From positions 1,736,001 to 1,800,000 of the forward strand of contig NZ_PEFE01000001.1 of the NCBI RefSeq assembly GCF_002754315.1: a stretch of DNA of 64,000 nucleotides. The letters are read 5' to 3'. The translations under genes were made by a program, and so were the position numbers. Below are positions 46,124-54,495 of the stretch, piece by piece. The DNA comes from Flavobacterium sp. 11. Lineage in GTDB: Bacteria > Bacteroidota > Bacteroidia > Flavobacteriales > Flavobacteriaceae. A model generated the notes under the pieces. The model made no database searches. It saw only the letters and a list, made by a program, of their open reading frames with translations, and had not been told where the DNA came from. Each line of letters starts with the position of its first letter. Within the stretch, counting starts at the first letter, position 1.

Positions 46124-48262
46124 TTATTCGAAACTGCCCATTAAAATTTCTAATATTTTAATGGCAGCTTCACTAATTTTTGTTCCTGGCCCAAACACGG
46201 CAACAGCACCAGAATCAAATAAAAACTGGTAATCTTGCGCAGGAATTACTCCGCCTACAACCACCATAATATCTTCTCGACCGTATTTTTTTAGTTCTTC
46301 AATTACTTGCGGCACAAGAGTTTTGTGTCCGGCCGCTAGAGAAGAAACTCCTAAAATATGCACGTCGTTTTCTACGGCTTGTTTGGCAGCTTCGGCTGGT
46401 GTTTGAAAAAGTGGACCAATGTCTACATCAAAACCAACATCGGCATAACCGGTAGCCACAACTTTTGCACCACGATCGTGCCCGTCTTGTCCCATTTTGG
46501 CAATCATTATTCGAGGGCGACGTCCTTCTTTTTTAGCAAATTCATCTGCTAATTGTTTTGCTTTTTCAAAACTCTTGTCGTCTTTTATTTCTTTACTATA
46601 CACACCGCTAAAGGATTTAATTTGTGCTTTGTATCTTCCAAAAACCGCTTCTAATGCATCACTGATTTCTCCTAATGTTGTTCGGTTTCTAGCGGCTTCA
46701 ACGGCAATTTCTAATAAATTACCTTCTCCTGTTTGCGCACAAAGGGTTAGTTTTTTTAATGAATTTTGGACTTTTTCAGTATCTCGAGTCGCTTTGATTC
46801 GGTCTAATTGTTCCAATTGTTGCTTGCGAACCATTTGGTTATCCACATCCAGAATCTGTAACGGATCTTCCTTTTCTAATCTATATTGATTCACACCCAC
46901 AATAATATCTTGTCCGCTGTCTATTCTTGCTTGTTTTCTTGCGGCCGCTTCCTCGATTCTAAGTTTCGGAATTCCAGATTCAATGGCTTTCGTCATTCCG
47001 CCCAGTTCTTCCACTTCTTCGATAAGCTTCCAAGCATTTTCGGCGATTTCATTCGTCAAACTTTCTACGTAATAACTACCGGCCCATGGATCAACAGTTT
47101 TGGTGATTTTAGTTTCTTCTTGTAAATAGAGTTGCGTGTTTCTGGCAATTCTTGCCGAGAAATCCGTTGGTAAAGCTATGGCTTCATCCAAAGCATTGGT
47201 ATGTAAAGATTGTGTTCCTCCAAAAGCGGCTGCGGCTGCTTCAATACAGGTTCGTGCCACATTATTAAAAGGATCTTGCTCGGTTAAACTCCAACCCGAA
47301 GTTTGGCAATGGGTTCGCAAGGCTAATGATTTATCGTCTTTTGGTTCAAATTGTTTCACCAGTTTTGCCCATATCATTCTTCCTGCACGCATTTTGGCAA
47401 TTTCCATAAAATGGTTCATTCCAATCGCCCAGAAAAAGGATAATCTTGGTGCAAACTCATCAATTTTCATTCCGGTCGCTAATCCAGTTCGAATGTATTC
47501 CAATCCATCGGCCAAAGTGTAAGCTAATTCAATGTCAGCAGTGGCTCCCGCTTCTTGCATGTGATATCCTGAAATGGAAATCGAGTTGAATTTGGGCATT
47601 TTTTTGCTGGTAAATTCAAAAATATCAGCAATGATTTTCATCGAAGGCGTTGGCGGATAAATATACGTGTTACGCACCATAAACTCTTTCAGAATGTCAT
47701 TTTGTATTGTTCCGGAAAGTAACTCGGGTTTTACACCTTGTTCTTCGGCGGCGACAATATAGAAAGCCATAATAGGTAAAACAGCGCCATTCATCGTCAT
47801 AGAAACTGACATTTCATCTAGCGGAATTTGGTCGAATAATACTTTCATATCTTCCACGGAATCAATCGCAACTCCAGCTTTTCCTACATCTCCTACCACA
47901 CGTTCATGATCGGAATCGTAGCCGCGATGAGTAGGTAAATCAAAAGCGATGGAAAGTCCTTTTTGACCCGCTGCAAGGTTTCTTCTGTAAAAAGCATTAC
48001 TTTCTTCAGCAGTTGAAAATCCTGCATATTGGCGAACGGTCCAAGGTCTGCGGACGTACATTGTTGCATAAGGTCCGCGTAAATTTGGTGCAAAACCAGC
48101 TCCAAAATCAAGATGAGTAAGATTTTCAATATCTTGTTCCGAATACGTTGGTTTTAGTTCGATTCCTTCTGCGGTTAGAAATGCATCAGCCAAAGAATTT
48201 TCATTCTCCACTTTCAACGATGTACTTTCTAATTTTATATGTTGTAAATCTTTTCTTTTCAT
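46124..48262 (-). CDS. scpA: Methylmalonyl-CoA mutase, large (catalytic) subunit
   Basis: A 712-residue adenosylcobalamin-dependent mutase that interconverts methylmalonyl-CoA and succinyl-CoA. The substrate-binding TIM barrel has [57 protein letters not shown]. The C-terminal cobalamin-binding domain has the base-off motif D-x-H-x2-G in [24 protein letters not shown], and a complete [25 protein letters not shown]. It is last gene of the minus-strand unit udk, divIC, mcmB, mcmA. Only this subunit keeps the B12 site. Confidence 0.97.
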   Translation of the reverse strand: MKRKDLQHIKLESTSLKVENENSLADAFLTAEGIELKPTYSEQDIENLTHLDFGAGFAPNLRGPYATMYVRRPWTVRQYAGFSTAEESNAFYRRNLAAGQKGLSIAFDLPTHRGYDSDHERVVGDVGKAGVAIDSVEDMKVLFDQIPLDEMSVSMTMNGAVLPIMAFYIVAAEEQGVKPELLSGTIQNDILKEFMVRNTYIYPPTPSMKIIADIFEFTSKKMPKFNSISISGYHMQEAGATADIELAYTLADGLEYIRTGLATGMKIDEFAPRLSFFWAIGMNHFMEIAKMRAGRMIWAKLVKQFEPKDDKSLALRTHCQTSGWSLTEQDPFNNVARTCIEAAAAAFGGTQSLHTNALDEAIALPTDFSARIARNTQLYLQEETKITKTVDPWAGSYYVESLTNEIAENAWKLIEEVEELGGMTKAIESGIPKLRIEEAAARKQARIDSGQDIIVGVNQYRLEKEDPLQILDVDNQMVRKQQLEQLDRIKATRDTEKVQNSLKKLTLCAQTGEGNLLEIAVEAARNRTTLGEISDALEAVFGRYKAQIKSFSGVYSKEIKDDKSFEKAKQLADEFAKKEGRRPRIMIAKMGQDGHDRGAKVVATGYADVGFDVDIGPLFQTPAEAAKQAVENDVHILGVSSLAAGHKTLVPQVIEELKKYGREDIMVVVGGVIPAQDYQFLFDSGAVAVFGPGTKISEAAIKILEILMGSFE

Positions 48263-48329
48263 TTGTTTAGTCCCGAATTACACGAATGCTGATGAATTTT
48301 TAATTTTGATTAGTCGAAATTGCTGAATC

Positions 48330-49694
48330 TTATTCAAGACCAAGTCGCTCTTGTTCTATTTTTTCTGCCAGACGTTTTTCGATTATTGGTGTAATCAATG
48401 TTTTTCTTGGTTTGACTTTTACAAAAGGGAACAGCTCTAAATCGTGTTTCATTTTATCCTGTTTGTTGGGATGTTTGTTTGTTCCCAATAAAATTTCTTT
48501 ACCGTTGTCAAATAATGCTTGAGCCGTATCAGCACTTTCCTGAATTTTCCTTTTGATGATTCCATCATTAAGTTGTTTCAAGAAACCGCCATTTGCCTCT
48601 ATATCTTTGAATAAAGCCAACGATTTTTCAGCTAATTGATTGGTAAGATTTTCGATGTAATAACTGCCGTCAGCCGGATTATTAACTTTATCAAAATAAC
48701 TTTCGTTTTTGAGAATCAACAATTGGTTTCGGGCAATTCGGTCACCAAATTCATTGTCTTTGTGGTATAATGCATCGTATGGTAAATTAGCAATAGCATC
48801 CGCTCCTCCAATAATTGCGCTCATACATTCAGTTGTGGTACGCAACATATTCACGTTATAATCGTATAAAGTTTTGTTTCGTTTTGTAGGCGAAACAATG
48901 ATGTTGCAATCTAAGTTGTGGTTGTATTCTTTGGCAATCAGATTAAAAAGTAATCGTAAAGTACGCAGTTTTGCAATTTCAAAAAAGTAATTTGTCCCCA
49001 CGGCAACTTCAAAAACAATGGGTTTGTTTATAGCTTCAACCCTGTTGAAATATTCATTGGCATGTCCTAAACTATAGGCAATTTGCTGCACCATGTTGGC
49101 ACCTGCATTTTGATACAATGCCGCATTAATGCTTATTAACGATACAGATGGTGTTGCAGTCGAAAGTAAATTCAGTGTTTCGAAATTATTTTTTTCTTTG
49201 GTTGTAAACCAGTTTCCATCTTTGGCTAATTGTCCAATTGGATCCAGATTACAGAAAATAGTAGTATTATTTTTCTTTGCAAATGCATCTATTTTTTTAA
49301 CGAAATCGATTGAAATAAACCCCAGATTAAAATAAACAATAACTTTTTCTAAAGGTAATTTCTCCAATAGATTGGTAACATCAATCGATTCGTTTTCTAT
49401 TGTAAAACGAAGGCTGTCCGCACCACGACTCAAGGAATCTAATGCTCTTTCGATAGATTTTTCAATATCATAAACAAATATGTTTTGGCAAATTTTGAAA
49501 TTTGTCGCTTTTGTAGTTACTGAGAAAGCTTTGGCAAACTCATCTTTGTGATAAAAAGGTTTCACTTGGATGTCTTCGGGAGAATTCCAAACTAAGGTTT
49601 CATTATAATCCGCTCCATTGAGTTCAAATTGGATTTTTTGTTTCCATTGCTTGGAGGAAATGGGATTGAAATCATCGAAAAGATTTGTTGTCAT
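48330..49694 (-). CDS. Methylmalonyl-CoA mutase, small (structural) subunit
   Basis: A 454-residue non-catalytic partner of the large mutase subunit. The barrel-like region has FDDFNPISSKQWKQKIQFELNGADYNETLVWNSPEDIQVKPFYHKDE, EVAVGTNYFFEIAKLRTLRLLFNLI and NPADGSYYIENLTNQLAEKSLALFKDIEANGGF. It is shorter than classical small subunits such as the roughly 640-residue propionibacterial MutA. It lacks any C-terminal cobalamin-binding-like domain and ends in a basic KPRKTLITPIIEKRLAEKI tail. It is directly upstream of mcmA (67-nt gap). Confidence 0.93.
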   Translation of the reverse strand: MTTNLFDDFNPISSKQWKQKIQFELNGADYNETLVWNSPEDIQVKPFYHKDEFAKAFSVTTKATNFKICQNIFVYDIEKSIERALDSLSRGADSLRFTIENESIDVTNLLEKLPLEKVIVYFNLGFISIDFVKKIDAFAKKNNTTIFCNLDPIGQLAKDGNWFTTKEKNNFETLNLLSTATPSVSLISINAALYQNAGANMVQQIAYSLGHANEYFNRVEAINKPIVFEVAVGTNYFFEIAKLRTLRLLFNLIAKEYNHNLDCNIIVSPTKRNKTLYDYNVNMLRTTTECMSAIIGGADAIANLPYDALYHKDNEFGDRIARNQLLILKNESYFDKVNNPADGSYYIENLTNQLAEKSLALFKDIEANGGFLKQLNDGIIKRKIQESADTAQALFDNGKEILLGTNKHPNKQDKMKHDLELFPFVKVKPRKTLITPIIEKRLAEKIEQERLGLE

Positions 49695-49756
49695 TTTGTT
49701 TATGGTTTTCCTAATTCCAGCTTTTTCCTATTGGAAATGAGCTGAAACTTGGTGTT

Positions 49757-50077
49757 TTATTTTTCAATCGTGTCACCTTCGAATTCAATGATATAAATAT
49801 CTTCACTATCTTTTTTCATATAGTATTTCTCTCGGGCGTATTTTTCTATCTGTTCTGAATTTTTTAATTGCTTGATGTTCTCTTGGTCCTTTTTTATTTC
49901 TTCCTTATAATAATTGGCATTGTCTTCTAATTCGTTGATTTGTTTGTCTAAAACACGATGTCCGAAATAGGAATAGTTGTCCAAAAAAATCATCCAAGTA
50001 GCAAAAAATAACAACACCCAGACATATTTGTTACTTAAAAATTTAAACCAAGGTTTGTCTTTATACGGATTTGTCAT
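49757..50077 (-). CDS. FtsB/DivIC-type septum formation initiator
   Basis: A 106-residue single-pass cell-division protein. The membrane segment is YVWVLLFFATWMIFLDNYSYF (about residues 18-38), followed by a coiled coil (VLDKQINELEDNANYYKEEIKKDQENIKQLKNSEQIEKYAREKYYMKKDSEDIYIIEF). The coiled coil and the AREKYYMKK motif are diagnostic for the FtsB/DivIC family. It lies between udk and mcmB in the minus-strand cluster, with repeat element A (copy 2) separating it from udk. Confidence 0.92.
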   Translation of the reverse strand: MTNPYKDKPWFKFLSNKYVWVLLFFATWMIFLDNYSYFGHRVLDKQINELEDNANYYKEEIKKDQENIKQLKNSEQIEKYAREKYYMKKDSEDIYIIEFEGDTIEK

Positions 50078-50090
50078 TTTTTATTTTTTT

Positions 50091-50183
50091 AGCCCCGATT
50101 ACAGTGAAAATCCTTTTAGTAGGTGATGATGACGAAGGAAGATGCACCTACTAAAAGATTGAAACGGAAAGCGGGAAATAGCT
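50091..50183 (+). repeat. Dispersed repeat element A, copy 2 (93 bp)
   Basis: It begins AGCCCCGATTACAGTGAAAA and ends AGCGGGAAATAGCTC. These ends match the element at 17328-17470 in inverse orientation. The core is a perfect 13-bp hairpin, CTTTTAGTAGGTG (50113-50125) with CACCTACTAAAAG (50145-50157), that shares no sequence with the core of copy 1. It sits between udk and divIC in a conserved gene cluster. Confidence 0.78.
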
Positions 50184-50216
50184 CCTAATAATTATTACAC
50201 TAAAATTACAATTAAA

Positions 50217-50825
50217 TTATAGAATTTTTTGATTTATTACCGCACGAACTACATCAATGGCTACTGTATTGTATTTATCGTTTGGTATAATAATGTCTGC
50301 AAATGCTTTGGTTGGTTCTATAAACTGCTCGTGCATTGGCTTCAATGTTGTTTGATATCTGTTGATTACTTCATGCATATCTCGGCCACGTTCAGCAATA
50401 TCGCGTTTCATACGACGGATTAATCGTTCGTCAGAATCAGCATGAACGTATATTTTTACATCAAATAATTCTCTTAATTCTGGGTTTGCCAAAATTAAAA
50501 TCCCTTCGACAATCATCACTTTTCGAGGATGTGTGAAAACGGTATCGTCCGTTCTATTGTGTGTCACAAACGAATAAACGGGTTGATGAATGTTGTTTCC
50601 TTCTTTTAATTCTTTAAGGTGAGTGACCAATAATTCGAAATCAATGGCACGCGGATGATCAAAATTAATTAATGCTCTTTCATCAAATGATAGTCCGTGA
50701 TTTTCTTTATAATACGAGTCTTGCGAAATAATTCCTACTTCGGTTTCGGGTAATTCATTCATGATTTGATGTACAACGGTTGTTTTTCCGCTTCCTGTAC
50801 CACCTGCAATTCCTATAATGAGCAT
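50217..50825 (-). CDS. udk: Uridine kinase
   Basis: A 202-residue nucleoside kinase of the P-loop family that phosphorylates uridine and cytidine (pyrimidine salvage). The P-loop is GIAGGTGSGKTT at about residues 4-15. The substrate-binding SQDSYYKENHGLSFDERALINFDHPRAIDFELL and the lid region RLIRRMKRDIAERGRDMHEVINRYQTTLKPMHEQFIEPTK are complete. It is first gene of the minus-strand cluster; the repeat element separates it from divIC but no terminator is evident. Confidence 0.95.
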   Translation of the reverse strand: MLIIGIAGGTGSGKTTVVHQIMNELPETEVGIISQDSYYKENHGLSFDERALINFDHPRAIDFELLVTHLKELKEGNNIHQPVYSFVTHNRTDDTVFTHPRKVMIVEGILILANPELRELFDVKIYVHADSDERLIRRMKRDIAERGRDMHEVINRYQTTLKPMHEQFIEPTKAFADIIIPNDKYNTVAIDVVRAVINQKIL

Positions 50826-50928
50826 AATTTTTTTGTTATGTATTTTATCCCGACAAAAATAGGAATTTAATTGGGAGTGGATTTTATTTTTTGAGGAAAT
50901 CTTGCTAATTTAATATATTTATTGGTCG

Positions 50929-50957
50929 TTGTTAATTGACATTTTTTTCTATCTTTA
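50929..50957 (+). promoter_or_regulatory. Candidate promoter of the Crp-family gene (TTG-N18-TATCTTTA)
   Basis: A TTG at 50929-50931 and TATCTTTA at 50950-50957 are 18 nt apart; the second box has one mismatch from TAnnTTTG. An in-frame TAG at 50956-50958 shows the gene cannot start further upstream. Confidence 0.4.
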
Positions 50958-50976
50958 GTTTCTAAAACAGACTGCT

Positions 50977-51558
50977 TTGTATTCACAAATCAATAAAAAT
51001 ATAAGTCGCTATGTTACTTTTGAACCGAAAGAATTAGAAATTTTCAATTCTTTATTGGAATATAAAACGGTTCCTAAGAAAACAATTTTACTTCATGAAG
51101 GCGAGATGTGCAATTTTGAAGCTTTTGTTATCAAAGGTTGTGTCCGCAAATATTATATTGATGCCAATGGTTTTGAAGTCATTCTACAATTTGCCATTGA
51201 AAATGCGTGGATAAGCGATATTTCTTTTAGTATTTATGAAGATAAACCGAGTCGTGTGTATATCGAAACATTGGAAGATTGCGAATTTTTTATGTTCAGT
51301 CCAGACAGTAAAGAAGAACTATTCGTCAAAGCACCAAAGTTTGAACGCGCTTTCCGCATCCTGATGCAACGCAATCTTGCGGTAACCCAAGAACGCTTGT
51401 TTTACACCATTTCTAAAACTGCCACCGAGAAATATTTAGAATTTCTCGAACATTATCCTACACTTTCACAGCGCGTTGCCCAGCATTATATTGCGTCTTA
51501 TTTGGGTATTTCGGCGGAGTTTCTTAGTAAAATAAGGACTAAAATCGCCAAACACTAA
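50977..51558 (+). CDS. Crp/Fnr-family cyclic-nucleotide-binding-like regulator
   Basis: A 193-residue protein with a CRP-type cupin/beta-roll (KTVPKKTILLHEGEMCNFEAFVIKGCVRKYYIDANGFEVILQFAIENAWISDISF) and a C-terminal helical region (QRVAQHYIASYLGISAEFLSKIRTKIAKH) that looks like a short winged-helix. No ATG exists near the start; the frame begins with TTG at 50977 and a stop codon lies 21 nt upstream, so a TTG start is likely. The cluster of effector residues of true CRP is not evident. Its location directly before pirin/YceI suggests it may regulate them, as often seen in Bacteroidota. That is inference. Confidence 0.8.
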   Translation: MYSQINKNISRYVTFEPKELEIFNSLLEYKTVPKKTILLHEGEMCNFEAFVIKGCVRKYYIDANGFEVILQFAIENAWISDISFSIYEDKPSRVYIETLEDCEFFMFSPDSKEELFVKAPKFERAFRILMQRNLAVTQERLFYTISKTATEKYLEFLEHYPTLSQRVAQHYIASYLGISAEFLSKIRTKIAKH

Positions 51559-51648
51559 ATTCTCGTTATTTTTCATTTCTTGTCCTAGTTCAATGCATGC
51601 GCTTTTTTTTTGACGCAACTTTGTACCACAATATTAAAGAACAGAACA

Positions 51649-52401
51649 ATGGAAAATACAGATAAAATTATAGAAGGAGCAATTACACATTCCGTTTTGC
51701 ATAAAGCGGAAACTCGCGGTCATGCCAATCACGGTTGGTTAGAATCCTATCACACTTTTAGTTTTGCAAATTATCACAATCCAGAACGTATGAATTTTGG
51801 TGTGTTGCGTGTTTTGAATGATGACAGAGTCAATCAAGGAATGGGTTTTGGGAAACATCCGCATGACAATATGGAAATTATTTCTATTCCGCTTGAAGGT
51901 GATTTAGAACACCAAGACAGTATGGGAAATACTACCGTAATCAAAGAAGGTGATATTCAAGCGATGAGCGCCGGTACGGGGATTTTTCACAGTGAATACA
52001 ATAAAAACAAAGATCAGTTGGTTAAGTTTTTGCAGATTTGGATTTATCCAAATCAGAAAAATGTAACACCTCGTTATGACCAAATCACTTTAGATTTAAA
52101 CGATCGTCACAATAAATTACAACAAATTTTATCGCCAAATCCTGAAGATGAAGGCGTTTGGATTCATCAGGATGCTTGGTTTCATATTGGGAAATTTGAC
52201 AATGATTTTTCTACTTCATATGAATTGAAAAAACCGGGAAATGGAATTTATGCTTTTGTTTTGAAAGGAGATTTTACCATAGGGGACATTGCTTTAAATG
52301 AACGTGACGGATTAGGAATTTGGGATACCAATAGTATTAAAATTACCGCTAATTCTGCCAATGCTGAAATCCTTTTGATGGAAGTACCGATGAAATTGTA
52401 A
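51649..52401 (+). CDS. Pirin-family (bicupin) protein
   Basis: A 250-residue cytosolic double-cupin of the pirin family. The metal-binding N-terminal cupin has RVLNDDRVNQGMGFGKHPHDNMEIISIPLEG (His/His/Glu-type ligands) and DIQAMSAGTGIFHSEYN. Some family members have quercetin 2,3-dioxygenase activity. I use the ATG at 51649 (MENTDKII); the longer frame from 51610 overlaps a -7-like CAACTTTG. It is 91 nt after the Crp-type gene and 48 nt before yceI, a plausible unit. Confidence 0.9.
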   Translation: MENTDKIIEGAITHSVLHKAETRGHANHGWLESYHTFSFANYHNPERMNFGVLRVLNDDRVNQGMGFGKHPHDNMEIISIPLEGDLEHQDSMGNTTVIKEGDIQAMSAGTGIFHSEYNKNKDQLVKFLQIWIYPNQKNVTPRYDQITLDLNDRHNKLQQILSPNPEDEGVWIHQDAWFHIGKFDNDFSTSYELKKPGNGIYAFVLKGDFTIGDIALNERDGLGIWDTNSIKITANSANAEILLMEVPMKL

Positions 52402-52449
52402 TTAAATAAATGAATAATAGAAATAACTAATAATAAATAAAATAATACT

Positions 52450-52980
52450 ATGTCAACAACAAAATGGGTAATTGACCCAACACACTCAGAAATTGGTTTT
52501 AAAGTGAAACACATGATGTTCACTAATGTTTCAGGTAAATTTTCAAAATTTGACGCAACGATTGAAGCAGAAGATAACGATTTTGAAAACGCAAAAATTG
52601 AATTTACCGGAGCAATTGATTCGATAACAACTGGAAATGCAGATAGAGATACTCATTTATTGAGTCCGGATTTTTTTGATGCTGCACAGTTTCCAGAAAT
52701 TAAATTTAGCGCTACTTCTTTCACCAAAATTAATGAAGGTGAATATGAATTGGTTGGTGATTTAACCTTACACGGTGTTACAAAATCAGTGAAATTAGCT
52801 GCAGAATATGGCGGATTAATGAAAGATCCATGGGGGAATACTAAAATAGCACTTGCATTAGAAGGAAAAATCAACAGAAAAGATTGGGGATTAAACTGGA
52901 ATTCGGCTCTTGAAACTGGTGGTGTTTTAGTAAGCGAAGAAGTTCGTTTGAATATCGAATTGCAATTTGTGCAACAATAA
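52450..52980 (+). CDS. YceI-family protein
   Basis: A 176-residue lipocalin-like beta-barrel protein of the YceI family (binds polyisoprenoids or amphiphiles in characterised members). The start WVIDPTHSEIGFKVKHMMFTNVSGKFSKFDATI and the blocks DRDTHLLSPDFFDAAQFPEIKFSATSF and GDLTLHGVTKSVKLAAEYGG are typical. There is no signal peptide, so it appears to be cytosolic. It lies 48 nt after the pirin gene and is probably co-transcribed with it. Confidence 0.93.
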   Translation: MSTTKWVIDPTHSEIGFKVKHMMFTNVSGKFSKFDATIEAEDNDFENAKIEFTGAIDSITTGNADRDTHLLSPDFFDAAQFPEIKFSATSFTKINEGEYELVGDLTLHGVTKSVKLAAEYGGLMKDPWGNTKIALALEGKINRKDWGLNWNSALETGGVLVSEEVRLNIELQFVQQ

Positions 52981-53049
52981 TTTTAAAGTAAATAAGCACA
53001 AATCTCAAAGAATTATTTCTCTTGAGGTTTGTGTTTTTTAAAAATTGGA

Positions 53050-53364
53050 ATGATGGAAACCATAAATATTTTATACATAGGAAGACATCTCGAAATCTTG
53101 GCAACTGTAATCCGATTAATAAATGCAAACGAGAATTGGAATGGAGTAGGCGTTATGAACGATGAGGAAGCTAAGGAGATTTTTATAAGAAAAGATTTTT
53201 CACTTGTATTGTTAGGTTCCGGAATTCAAGAAGAAAGTGAAACTAATTTGTGCACTTTTTTCAATAAACAGAATCCAAATATAATTATTGTTCAGCATTA
53301 TGGCGGTGGAAGTGGTTTGCTGAAAAGTGAAATTTTACTTGCCTTGGAAAACAATAAAAATTAA
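53050..53364 (+). CDS. Small receiver-like orphan protein
   Basis: A 104-residue protein with alternating hydrophobic strands and helices: INILYIGRHLEILATVIRLINAN, WNGVGVMNDEEAKEIF, FSLVLLGSGI, NIIIVQHYGGGSGLLKSEILLAL. The order resembles a CheY-like receiver fold, but the phospho-acceptor Asp at the end of strand 3 (FSLVLLGSG) is absent and there is no output domain. The ATG at 53050 is used; a second ATG follows directly. It lies 69 nt after yceI. The function is unknown and family assignment is tentative. Confidence 0.6.
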   Translation: MMETINILYIGRHLEILATVIRLINANENWNGVGVMNDEEAKEIFIRKDFSLVLLGSGIQEESETNLCTFFNKQNPNIIIVQHYGGGSGLLKSEILLALENNKN

Positions 53365-53375
53365 AAACTCTTTTT

Positions 53376-53441
53376 TAACCATTAAGAAATTAAGAAAAAT
53401 TAAGCACAACTTCTTAATTCTTCTTAATTTCTTAATGGTTA
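53376..53441. repeat. 29-bp near-perfect inverted repeat
   Basis: The arms 53376-53404 (TAACCATTAAGAAATTAAGA...) and 53413-53441 are reverse complements with one mismatch in 29, around an 8-nt spacer. It lies just after the receiver-like gene, and no T-run follows as in a typical terminator. It could form a long hairpin or be a mobile palindromic unit. Confidence 0.8.
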
Positions 53442-53487
53442 AATTTATAAAATAGGATGTTTACTAAAATATTTAGTAGTGTCAACT

Positions 53488-53519
53488 AAAAAAAGAGAGC
53501 CAAGTGACTCTCTTTTTTG
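53488..53519 (-). terminator. Terminator after the SDR gene (possibly bidirectional)
   Basis: AAAAGAGAG pairs with CTCTCTTTT around CCAAGTGA, flanked by A-tract and T-tract. Confidence 0.75.
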
Positions 53520-53535
53520 TTTTTGTATAAAACTA

Positions 53536-54417
53536 TTATTTGTTCTTCTTTGCTTTAATCATCATTTCTAACTGATCCCAAAGTTCTTCGGGAATAGCTT
53601 CCAGAATATTGAATTGACCGGCTCCTTTCAACCATTCGCCACCATCAATAACAACGACTTCACCATTTACATACGCTGAAAAATCAGAAACCAAATAAGC
53701 CGCTAAATTGGCTAATTCCTGATGATCTCCTACACGTTTTAATGGCACTTTTTTAGCCATATCAAATTTTTCGGCTAAATCTCCTGGTAATAATCGGTCC
53801 CACGCTCCTTTAGTTGGGAACGGTCCCGGAGCAATTGCATTAGAACGAATTCCGTATTTTGCCCATTCTACCGCAAGACTTCGTGTCATAGCAAGAACTC
53901 CGGCTTTTGCAGTAGCACTTGGCACCACATAAGCAGAACCTGTCCAAGCGTAAGTCGTAACAATATTTAAGATGGTAGATGATTTTTGTTTGGTGTCAAT
54001 CCAATGTTTTCCAAAAGCAAGGGTACAGTTTTTGGTGCCTTTTAAAACAATATCAATTACAGTATCAAAAGCATTAGCAGATAATCTTTCGGTTGGAGAA
54101 ATAAAGTTTCCGGCAGCATTATTCAGTAAAACATCCACTTTACCAAAAGCTTTCAAAACTTCTTGGAGCATATTTTCGACTTCTTCATAATGGCGTACAT
54201 CACATTGAATAGGAAGGCAAGTTCCGCCTGTTTCCGTTTCCAGTTCTGCTGCAGTGTTTTTCAGTTTTTCTAAATCTCTTGAAGTAATGGCTACTTGCGC
54301 CCCTAATTCTAAGAAATATTTAGTCATTGCTTTTCCTAAACCGCTTCCGCCTCCGGTTACGACAATCACTTTGCCTTTCAGGGCATCGTCACGTAACATT
54401 TTATCTGTATAACTCAT
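53536..54417 (-). CDS. SDR oxidoreductase, 2,4-dienoyl-CoA reductase-like
   Basis: A 293-residue short-chain dehydrogenase. The cofactor loop is VVTGGGSGLGKAM (TGxxxGxG) at about residues 19-31. NNAAGNFISPTERLSANAFDTVIDIVLKG and VVPSATAKAGVLAMTRSLAVEWAKYGIRSNAIAPGPFPTKGAWDRL match the eukaryotic DECR1/DECR2 and FadH-like SDR group. In that group the usual catalytic Tyr of YxxxK is replaced and the Lys is kept, as seen here. It probably reduces dienoyl-CoA in beta-oxidation of unsaturated fatty acids. It is a single gene with a terminator. Confidence 0.85.
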   Translation of the reverse strand: MSYTDKMLRDDALKGKVIVVTGGGSGLGKAMTKYFLELGAQVAITSRDLEKLKNTAAELETETGGTCLPIQCDVRHYEEVENMLQEVLKAFGKVDVLLNNAAGNFISPTERLSANAFDTVIDIVLKGTKNCTLAFGKHWIDTKQKSSTILNIVTTYAWTGSAYVVPSATAKAGVLAMTRSLAVEWAKYGIRSNAIAPGPFPTKGAWDRLLPGDLAEKFDMAKKVPLKRVGDHQELANLAAYLVSDFSAYVNGEVVVIDGGEWLKGAGQFNILEAIPEELWDQLEMMIKAKKNK

Positions 54418-54495
54418 ATTTTTGATATTTTTTTATTGTAAATATAATAAATTAAATAGTATGCATGCATAATAAAAAAAACAAAATCGTTTCTT

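Noticed and set aside
46839..46847. Perfect DnaA box TTATCCACA within mcmA
   Set aside because: Again a single box inside a conserved gene. It is not evidence for oriC.
53536..54417. SDR with a lost catalytic tyrosine (suspected pseudoenzyme)
   Set aside because: The VVPSATAKAG context matches the dienoyl-CoA reductase group, in which this replacement is normal.
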